A stretch of 64,000 nucleotides of DNA. Origin: Rhea pennata. Lineage: Eukaryota > Chordata > Aves > Rheiformes > Rheidae. Where the stretch lies: assembly GCF_028389875.1 (NCBI RefSeq), contig NC_084682.1:754001-818000 (forward strand), read 5' to 3'. The notes below the pieces were generated by a model. That model was not told the DNA's origin and did not search any database. It saw only the letters and a list, made by a program, of their open reading frames with translations. Of this stretch, positions 55,641-64,000 are shown one piece after another. Position 1 is the stretch's first letter, and every line of letters starts with the position of its first letter. Position numbers and translations under genes: made by a program.

Positions 55641-56459
55641 AGAGCCCTGTTTAAATGAAAGTGCAGAAATTACCGGGTCCGGTTTCCAGGGATGCAGGAA
55701 CTCAAACCCACTGCCAGGCGCTCGAACGCCGGCCAGGCGCCCTCGGGGGCCGAGGCCTGTCCTCGGCTGCCCGGCTGCTCCCGGGTTCGTTCCTCCCGGC
55801 TCCGCGGCCTGCGGCACAGGGTGACTCGGGCAGCTCTTAATGCCCTCGCCCGGCGAAGCCGCAGCCCCCCGGCAGCCCCCGGGCACCGAACCGGGGAGGC
55901 GACGGCCTCCCGCAGCGCCAGGCACCGCCAGGGAAGGGGAGCAGAGGGCGGCCGCGGCGACAGCGGCCGCGGCAGCCGATGGCGCGCAGAGGGCCGCCGG
56001 CCCGCGGCGCCTGCCCGCCGGCAGCGGCTATCTCGCGGCCGCAGCCGGCGGCGCCGCCCCGCGCCGGGAGGGGAGCGCCGGGTCGGGCGCCGCGCCGGCC
56101 CGCCGAAGCCGAGGCGCGCGGCGGGGCGAGCTCGGCGGCGGCGCGGCTGCGTCCTCGCCCCGCGGAGCGGACGGCAGTCATCAGGCAGCGGCACCTGTGC
56201 CTGGCGAGGGACAGCGATAGCGGACCGAGGCAGGCGGGCTGCTTCCGCGCGCTCGGCGCTTATCGTGACGCTCCCACGAGCGCTGCAGCTTGCACAGGTC
56301 TGTGCTCATGCATCTATCGCAGAGGCACTACCAAGAAACGCAGCGGCAACGTGGCCACGCACAGTTCCTGCGGCAGCTAAATCATCCCGTGCCAGCGCCG
56401 GCTGGGAGGAGCCAGCGCCAGGGCCGGCTGAGCAAGAGCGCGACGGGGAACCTGGGCGC
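55641..56459. other. CpG-rich upstream DNA, nothing recognised
   Basis: No exon with supporting splice signals was recognised. The long open frames are an effect of high GC. Confidence 0.4.
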
Positions 56460-56935
56460 GCCTGGTGCACACGCACCGCGGCCACAGCAAGCTTTGCACA
56501 CGCACCACAGTCACAGTGTGCTTTGCACACACACCCCCCGCGGTCACGGTGTGCTTGGTGCACACGCACCGCGGCCACAGCATGCTTTGCACATGCACTA
56601 CAGTCACAGTGTGCTTTGCACACACACACCCTGCGGTCACGGTGTGCTTGGTGCACATGCACGGTGGCCACAGCATGCTTTGCACATGCACCACAGTCAC
56701 AGTGTGCTTTGCACACACACACCCTGCGGTCACGGTGTGCTTGGTGCACACGCACCGCGGCCACAGCAAGCTTTGCACACGCACCACAGTCACAGTGTGC
56801 TTTGCACACACACCCCCCATGGTCACGGTGTGCTTGGTGCACACGCACCGCAGCCACAGCCAGCTTTGCACACACGCACCACAGTCACAGCACGCTTCGT
56901 GCACACACGCGCCGCGGTCACGGCACAGTTCATCC
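56460..56935. repeat. 93-95 bp minisatellite upstream of RAP1GAP2
   Basis: Five units and a partial one carry GGTGCACACGCACCGCGGCC, ACAGCAAGCTTTGCACACGC, ACCACAGTCACAGTGTGC and CGGTCACGGTGTGCTTGG in order. The two halves of each unit are related, so the unit itself arose by duplication. Confidence 0.9.
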
Positions 56936-58139
56936 CGGCGGCTGCAGCGCCGACGCCTGCGCTGCCTCCCAGCAAGCTGCCTCCAGGCCGGCAGCGCTTC
57001 CCGGCGAGCAGCCGCCGCCGCGCCGGGTCCCTCCCCGGCGCCCTCCCAGCCCGCACGCCGAGGCGGCGCGGCACCCTCGGCTCCGAGGCGAGCGCGGGCG
57101 CCTGAGGGACCCCAAAAGCACCGGCTCGGCCGGGACGCATCGGGGCCGTCGCGGGGACTTTGCCCAGCCGTCGCCCGGGCGCGGAGCAGGGACCTGCCGC
57201 CGGCAGGCAGCAGAATCGCAAAGGCCACGGCAGGACCGCGGTCGAGGAAGACGCGGCAAAGCCCTTCAAAGCTGGAGCCGACTCAGGGCAGCAGCTGCAA
57301 TAGAAACCAATAGGTCTGACCGTTTCTCTGGCTGCAATCCTCCAATGCTAATTCGTCTTTTCTTTGCAGTATTGATCTTTTTTCTTCCAAGGCACTTTCA
57401 AAAGGGAGAGGAGGAACATTTGATGCAGCCGGTGCCTCCGGGTACAGATCCCTGCTCTCCTGCCACGTGCTCCGGAGCTCACCGCCGCGCAGCTCTCGGA
57501 GCAGGACACAGCCCCTCGGGTGCGCAGAAGAGGCCGGCGCAGGCGAGGTGCTTCGCCCCCCGTGCAGGGCGGGCAAGCAGCCCTGCCAGCGGCGCCGCGC
57601 CCGGCCGCCGACTGCGAGAAACAGGCGTCGGGCCTCTCTTAACCGGATTATTCTTGGTTCACTCTGAACTCGAAACTCTTAAACTAAATGTAAAGAGCTC
57701 CTTGATTTCTCAGGCCCATCCGTCTTAGAGCTGCGTCTTGCTAGAGAAGGGAGGAGAAACCCTAGAGAAACTTCCTCCTTAGGAAGCGCCTGCTCAAGCG
57801 TGGCGATTTTCCTGCGCGCTTCCCACGCCTCCTCCAGCCGCAGCCTCCCTGCCCGCGCCGGGTCGGCTTGGCAGGGGACGCTGCAAGCAAGCAACAGGCA
57901 TCGCTGCCTGTGCGCACGGGGCCTCTCCCGAGGGTCGGCACTGAACAGTCTTCTTCTGTATATGTCCATATACGCACCCACGTGTGTGTTTAATACACAT
58001 ATACGATGTGATATATTATCTATAGATGGATTGCTATGACAGGTGGGAAGAGCACTCTGCAAGACAAGCCAGTGCTGGCACCGTCGCCATGGCTACCTGC
58101 ACATCGGCGCTCAGCCCGCGCCGTGGCCCCAGCCCCACG
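56936..58139. other. Unique upstream DNA with AT-rich island
   Basis: No exon recognised. A TA/TG-rich microsatellite-like stretch lies at about 57955-58027 in otherwise GC-rich DNA. Confidence 0.4.
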
Positions 58140-58612
58140 GCACAGCGCAGCTCAGCGCAGCACGGTGCAGCTCAGTGCAGCACAGTGCAGCACGGTGCAG
58201 CGCAGCACGGTGCAGCTCGGTGCAGTGCAGTGCAGCATGGTGCAACACAGCGCAGCACGGTGCAGCTCTGTGCAGTGCAGCGCAGCATGGTGCAGCAGAA
58301 CACAGCGCAGCACAACACGGTGCAGGACAGCGTGGGACAGTGCAGTGCAGCACAACACAGCACAGTGCAGCACAGCACGGTGCAGCACAGCACGGTGCAG
58401 CACAATGCGGCACAGCGCGGCACGGTGCAGTGCAGCGTGGCACAGCACAGCATAGCACAGCACGGCGCAGCGCAGCACGGTGCAGTGCAGTGTGGCGCAG
58501 CACAGCGCGGTGCAGCGCAGCACGGTGCAGTGCAGCGTGGCACAGCATGGCGCAGCACAGCGCGGTGCAGCATGGCACGGTGCAGTGCAGTGCGGCATGG
58601 CGTGGCACAGAG
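58140..58612. repeat. GCAGCACGGT-type short-period minisatellite
   Basis: Decamer and pentamer units (GCAGCACGGT, GCAGCACAGC, GCAGTGCAGC) alternate over about 470 bp. All frames on both strands are nearly open and give Cys/Ala/Gln-rich artefactual peptides. Confidence 0.9.
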
Positions 58613-61600
58613 AAGCCCAAGAGCCAGGCCGGTCCCGGGCTGCACGACGCAGAGAGCTTGGCCCCATTCACACGGCTGCAGCCGACGGAGACAGGGAGGC
58701 AGTAGAGAGGAAAAAGCATCGTTTAAACTAAACCCAAGGGGGCAAAAGGGGGTGGGGGAAGGCCGGCGCCGGCGGAGCGGCCCGCGGTGGCCCCCAGCCG
58801 TTCACACGAGGGCGCCCGGGGCGATGCCCGGCTCGGCGCCGGCGGAGCGGCACGCGCCCTCGCACCGCCGCCCCGGGGCTGTGCCGCGCAGCTGCAGGGC
58901 CGGGAGGTCCCTCCCGGCCGCCCCGCTCGCCCGGGCCTCCGCCAGCCGCGGCCACGAGGCAGCGCTCAGAGCCGACGTGTGCGCGGCTTCCTCAAATTTT
59001 GCAAACAAGACACAAGATTTTGACTCAGGCTTTTCGAGCCTCCCTGAACATGCTGATATCACCTATATCTCACAGCATTTGGGGTGGCTTTTGCGAGATC
59101 TATGCTACATCCAAGCCAGAATCGACAAACAGCTCCTTCTGGTCTGGCATCCAGCCTGGAGGCAGATGTTAAGTCTGAGCAGAGATTCATCTCCCCTGAG
59201 AAACTGGAAAGAGGTCTGGGCAGGCTCAACTGATTTTAGCTCCTGGAAAAATTTTCTCCTCGTGATGTTGCTGTTAAGTCCCGTTCCTGTTTCTGCAGCA
59301 GCGACGAGCAGATCGGCCTGACGTCGGGGGCAGAAGCAGCGGCGGCAGAAGCGGAGGGGCTCCCAGGCAGCCCCAGGACCCTGCACCGCGCCGGCAGGCT
59401 TGGCCCCAGGAAAGCCGTGCAACAGCAAAGGAGCAATAAAACCTCAGCACGGAGGAAGAGCAGTGCTCGTGGTGTGGTTATCACGAGCTGCCCTTCGGGA
59501 GGAATCAACAGCAAAGGGAGCAAGAAATATCTGTGGAAGCTGCTACACGCAAGGGCCGAGTTTGCTGTCGGGAATCACGCTTCTTGCCGGATCTGAATTT
59601 AGACTCGCTGGCCCGCTGCCAGTCCTCAGCACATCGTGCCGTGCGGGCAGATATTACGTCCCTTGTGATGCCAAAACAAGCAGCCTTAAATAAAGCAGCA
59701 GAGTGGGGCGCGCAGGCGGCGGGGCGGCCGCGGCAGGCCTGGCACCGTGCCGCGCGCGGGGGCCGCCGGCGCCGCTCTCGCCCGCCCGGCCGGCGCTGCC
59801 GCCTGCCCGCCGCTGCCTGGGCGAGACGGGGGCGAGCGGCACCCGCGGCGCCGCGCAGCACCCGGCGGGGGGGACCAGCCCCCGGGCGGCAGAGTCCCTG
59901 GCCCCGGCTGCCTCCTCTGCACGGCGGCACGGGTGAGCGCGGCTCGGCACGGCTCGGCACGGCTCGGCACGGGGCACAGCCCTGCCGGAGGGGCCGAGCA
60001 GTGCGGCCGGGCAGCGGAGCGGCGGAGTGTCTCCGCAGCAGGCCCCCGGCGGTGCCGCGCGCCCCGCTCGGACGAGCCTGCCCAGCCGGGAAACAAGGGC
60101 GACCGGGTGCTTCGGGCGCCCTTTGTTCGCGGCCGCCTCGGCACGGTCACGCTCCCGTCCCCACGGCTGCTCGAACGCTGCCGTACGCCGCGACCGCAGC
60201 CCCGACGCACCTCACCTCGGTTTCCTTGCTGCTCTCCCAGGGCGGCAGCAGCCCTTGCGCCAGCGCCGGTAAGCGCCGAGCGAGGCGATGCCCGCAGCCG
60301 CGGCAGCCCCGGCGCCGCGCCGCCGCTACCGCATGGCTGGTTGCGGAGGGCTGCGCCGCGCCGCCGCTCCGGCGCGCCGCCGGCGCCGGGCGCCGCGCCA
60401 GCAGCAGCCGCCTCCGCGAGCGGCTTGGGCGGCGCGGCCGGGCGAGGGGCTGGGGGCTCGCGCCCGCCCCCGGCCCCGTCGGCGGGGAGGAAAAACCAGG
60501 CGCCGCGGCTGCGGCTGCTATTCGCCAGGGCGCCGCGAGCTGAGCATTAACCCCTTAACCTGCCGGGTGGGCGGGAAGGCAGGAAGGGCTGCGGCGTGCG
60601 GGGAGATAATAACAAGGGAGCAAAACCCTGCGGATTCAGGTTTGGAAACGGACTTCCGTCTTGCACGGGAGCCCTTTAGCAGCTGGTCTGTCCCGGCCGA
60701 GTGAACGACGCAGCCTGGGACGGGCCAAAAGCACAGCCGCCGGGGCTGAAACCCGGAGCGCCGGGAGGAAAGGGCAAGCGGGCGCTGCCAGCGCGGGGCA
60801 GCCCGGCCGGGGCGGGCGCGGAGCCCGCGTCCGACGGCACGCGCCTGGCGAGGGCCCGCGCGGCTCTGGGCAGCGCGGCCCTCGCCGACCGCAGAGGTTT
60901 AAAAGCGGCGCGCGGCTGCATCGCTCCCGGTTTCGCGCCGCGTTGCAGCCGGAGCTGGAGCACTGGGGCAGCCCGCAGGCTGCGAGGTGAAATCCCTGGG
61001 GAGCAGGATCCGCGCCCTTCGGAGGCGCTTCCCCGCGGGACCGAAGCGCGCGCCGACGCGGGCGCACGAAACGCGTGCTCGCCCGGCTCCGGCTCAGCCC
61101 GTCACTGCCGAGAAGCAAAGCTGCTTCCCTCCCCGTCCGTCGCTCCGGCAGGGAAGCGCGCGGCATCCTGCCCGCACGGGCGCTCCGGGCCGCATCCCCG
61201 CCAGCGGCTCCCCGCCCGCTGCGGCGCTGGAGGGCCGTTGTCTCCCGTGCTAGGCAGGGTTTATCCGCCGGAGCTGGAGCACGCCAGCTCCCTGCAGCCC
61301 GCCGGCAGCATCCGCGACAGCGCCCAGAGCCGCGCGCACGGCCGGGACGGGCTCGTCCGCGCACCGACGGCTCCCTGCTGCGCCGGTGCAAGCAGGCGGC
61401 CCCTAAAATCCAAGCGGAGCAGCGGGGACCAAGATTAAGCGTGGAGTCAACGCTGTTTGATCGCAGAACGCTCGGGTCTGGACGACAGCAACGCGTGCGC
61501 GTCGCGGGCAGAAAGAGCCGCGACGCACGCGGGCCGGGGAAGAAAGCGCTGAAGCGCCGAAGGGAATCGGGGAACCAGAACAAATATTTTTCGGAGATTT

Positions 61601-61961
61601 CCCTTGCGGCTCGGTCACTGAGACGTGCAGCCTCTGGCTCCTCATTGGTTTTTAGTGTAAATCTCAAGCGTGTTACATAGGTAAAACGGGTCCTCAGCAG
61701 GTTGTGGGACTGACCAAAAAGCATGAGACTATTTGGAAGAAAGTTTGGGGGAGGGAGCGGTTAACTTGTAGTTTCCACTTGCGTGAGGCTTCCTACCCCT
61801 CGCCGCTGCCGTGATGTCTGGGGTTGTCAGGGTCTGCGGCGCTGGGACGGGCACGGGTCTCCGCAGAGCCCGAGGCTCGCGCGGGAGGCGGTGAAGCCGG
61901 CAGCCCCCGGCCGCGGCCCGGGGCCGCCCGGGCGGCACGCGCCCGCGCCGCGACGCCGTAC
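58613..61961. other. CpG-rich upstream DNA, nothing recognised
   Basis: No supported exon. A GGCTCGGCAC run lies at about 59940-59972. CpG density is high from 59.7 to 61.5 kb. Confidence 0.4.
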
Positions 61962-62078
61962 CTGCTGGGCGAGCCCAGGTCGGCCCGGCTGACGATGCGG
62001 TGCTGCTGCGGCGAGTGCAGCCACTGGAAAGCCGTCAGCGTCCTCTCCTCGATGCGAAACCGGCCTTCTCGCACGTAC
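61962..62078 (-). CDS. Candidate coding exon of unassigned or 5'-extended transcript
   Basis: On the - strand a strong acceptor (CGCTGTTATTTTTAG) and donor (AGCAG|GTACGG) bound 117 nt. In one frame it reads YVREGRFRIEERTLTAFQWL then HSPQQHRIVSRADLGSPS, starting with one carried base and ending in phase 2. The peptide looks protein-like but I do not recognise it. Phase 2 at its end is compatible with RAP1GAP2 exon 2 (AG+G, Arg, then IDKTMLASL), and the next candidate exon upstream fits its start. It could be a 5' extension of RAP1GAP2 or the end part of another - strand gene. Confidence 0.45.
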
Positions 62079-63193
62079 CTAAAAATAACAGCGAGAACGG
62101 CTGAAATATTTATTAGCGCAGCAGTGTCAGGAGAGGGAGAGGCAGGGCCCGGGGAGCAGCGGGCTCAGAGAAGCTCTTCAGCCTGCGAGCCGGACGATCA
62201 CCGTAGCGCGTTTTAAGGGCTGCAGGAAAGTCACAGATCTGCCACGAGCGCCCGCCCGCGCCGTCCTCAGTGCCGCGACCCGGCTAGCGTCTTTCCAGCG
62301 GTATTCCAGACCCCAGGCCAGCGGCCGCGGCTTATTAAATAATCCCCAGTGATGAGCTCACGGTCTCAGTTAAAGCGGCGCGTGCCCTTCAGCGCAGGAG
62401 CGCCCTGCCTGCTTCTGCCCGGCCCCCGGCGCTCGGACGCGTCCGCAGCCCGGCTCAGGCCCAGCAGCCGCCGGCGCCGCGCACGCCTCCCGCGCGCTGG
62501 ACACGCCGCCAGCCGCGAGCAGCCGTGCACGCCGCTGCGGAGCGGCCCGCGCACGGCACACCTTTGTAACTTCACCTCTGGTGCGCATTTCGTTGGAAAA
62601 AAGGAAGCCGAGAGGAAAGGGAAAAGAACTCGCGCTCCCTCCGAAGCCGGGGGCCGAGCCCCCGCCCGCCGCCCGTCCGAACTCCCCGGCCGTAGCCTGG
62701 AGCCTCGCTGTCTCACGGCGAGGGCAGGACCCCTCGCTCCCAGCAGAAGTAAGGCAGAAGCACTCCTGGAGTTTCCCCGGCAGAGAAACGCTCCCTCCTA
62801 ACTTCACTGCTCTAAGGGACGGAGCGCAGCGCGCTCCCAGGGCTGCCCTGCACGTGCCCCCTCTGCCAGGCCAGCGACGGGCAAACGGCTTTGGGAAAGG
62901 ACGGAGGAGGGCTAGGCAGCAAGGACGGCAAAACAGCCAAGCCAAGCAGCATTAAAACTTTCCAGGTCTAAGCGTGCATTAAAAAAAAGAGCCCTGGACT
63001 GCCAAGGAATAAAAATAGAAAGAAGCAGAAGCAGCTTTAAATCTCCCTCGGGGACTGGCGCTCGGCTTGTTCACCCTGCGTTTGCCGGGCTGCAGCCCCC
63101 GGCGGGGCCCCAGCACCGGCCCTGGCTGTGCCGCTCACCTTGCGCCGGCACTGGGGAGCGGGACCCGGCCCCGGGCCCGGCTCCAGCGCTTAC
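62079..63193. other. Unassigned DNA between the two candidate exons
   Basis: CpG-rich around 62.2-62.8 kb; nothing recognised. Confidence 0.4.
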
Positions 63194-63258
63194 ATAAGCA
63201 CGGCAGGGTTGTAACCCAGAAAGTCATCCCATTCACACCGCAGCACTACTACCGCATC
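63194..63258 (-). CDS. Candidate coding exon upstream of the 62.0-kb exon
   Basis: On the - strand GAGCAG precedes 65 nt reading DAVVVLRCEWDDFLGYNPAV then L plus AT, ending at donor CTTAT|GTAAGC in phase 2. Joining to the 62.0-kb exon (AT+G, Met) gives ...GYNPAVLM|YVREGRFRIEE without a break. The acceptor is mediocre; an alternative AG 15-20 nt upstream would lengthen it. Product not recognised. Confidence 0.38.
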
Positions 63259-64000
63259 CTGCTCAAAAGTCACACGCTCCGGACGTCACACACTACACTA
63301 TTAAAAATTAAAAATACAGAGAGAGCTCATTTCCCACGTCAGCCTGGCCCTGCCGCTCCCCACCTCGCTGCCGCAGCCGGCCTCGCCCGTGCGCCGAAGC
63401 CTGCGCGGTCTCAGCCTCCGCGACGCCTCGCCCCCCGAGGACCACCGCGAGCCTCCAGGACGTCCCGTGCACGTCCCCGAGACTTGCCAGTGGCAGCTAC
63501 AGCAGCGGCACCCGGGCGCCCACGTGCCCAGACACTGCCGTCCCCCCTTCTGCGGGGGTGATTTCCCAGCAGCGGGATGTCTCCTGACCCTCTCCTGCCT
63601 CTGCTGCACCCCGAACGCCCAAGGTCCCGCTGGGGCAGCGGCGACGCTTCAGGGCCCTTCGCAGCGTGGCAGCCGGCCCCGCACCGCGGACACGGCCGCC
63701 GCGGCACGCACCGGGGTGCTGGAGCGCGGACCCCGAAGCGCTCCGGCTGGGAGCCCCCTTTCGGCACGTCCCCCCCGGCCAAGGGGACCCTCCCCAGGCT
63801 GCAGCGCCCGGAACAGCCGCACGCACCTCTCCCCTCCCTGCACAACGCTCGCAGCCCCCCGGAGGACTTACCGCCCCCCCGACCCTCTCAACAGCCAGAA
63901 ACACTCGGGGCAGCTGCCGGGACCCCCGAGCCTCCCAAATGCCGGAGCACCCCCGGGACAGCCCTCACCATCCAGCGCCCGGGGCTCCCCAGCTCCTCCC
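63259..64000. other. Right end of window
   Basis: GC-rich from 63.34 kb. A donor-like GGGCG|GTAAGT on the - strand at 63872 could end a further exon (frame ...VFLAVERVGGA, phase 0), but no convincing acceptor is visible before the window end. Confidence 0.3.

Noticed and set aside
55692-57728. 678-codon + strand frame upstream of RAP1GAP2
   Set aside because: High-GC, Arg/Ala/Pro-rich composition running through the 93-bp repeat; no recognisable domain and overlaps equally long frames.
63872-64000. Possible further - strand exon ending at GGGCG|GTAAGT
   Set aside because: The donor is good and phase 0 would join the 63.2-kb exon, but the window ends before a convincing acceptor and the peptide is too short to judge.
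1-64000. CRISPR arrays, bacterial operons, riboswitches, integrons
   Set aside because: Spliced vertebrate gene, CR1 element and CpG islands show this is animal nuclear DNA; the tandem arrays have no unique spacers.

Overview
The window looks like bird (sauropsid) nuclear DNA. It carries a 3'-end CR1 LINE fragment, a complete vertebrate RAP1GAP2 gene with very GC-rich short introns, and abundant GC-rich minisatellites, as expected of an avian microchromosome. Base composition changes at about 19.2 kb: the left third is AT-rich and nearly gene-free, and the rest is a mosaic of CpG-rich stretches, exons and tandem arrays.

Layout. 1-9.9 kb: AT-rich DNA with one CR1 fragment (about 4.33-4.64 kb) and homopolymer tracts. 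9.9-11.5 kb: two abutting minisatellites, the second extremely C-rich. 12.8-16.8 kb, + strand: exons of a tapasin-related (TAPBPL-like) immunoglobulin-superfamily gene. Its constant-domain exon has a frameshift and an in-frame stop, and one exon lacks a splice donor, so it reads as a decayed gene. 21.2-55.2 kb, - strand: RAP1GAP2, tail-to-tail with the tapasin-like gene. I could join 24 coding exons with matching phases into a 729-residue protein, one residue shorter than the human protein as I recall it. The RapGAP catalytic Asn, the N-terminal Ser7/Ser9 and the C-terminal end are all recognisable. The stop codon lies in a 39-nt exon that has its own splice donor, so the 3' UTR probably continues in another exon towards about 21.2 kb. 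55.2-64 kb: CpG-rich upstream DNA with more arrays and two candidate - strand exons (62.0 and 63.2 kb) that splice in frame to each other and to RAP1GAP2 exon 2.

How it works together. RAP1GAP2 inactivates Rap1 by stimulating GTP hydrolysis. Two open exons starting with ATG (44.4 kb and 37.1 kb) end in good donors and are phase-compatible with exon 3 and exon 4. They look like alternative first exons that would replace the N-terminus carrying Ser7/Ser9 (the known kinase/14-3-3 region). Exons 4-6 are tiny, divisible by three and encode a GoLoco-like segment, so the locus can plausibly generate proteins differing in regulatory N-termini. The region corresponding to the synaptotagmin-like-protein-binding TKXT motif reads AKTA here. 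Most larger introns carry their own, mutually unrelated minisatellite; the very long open frames across these arrays are repeat artefacts, not genes.
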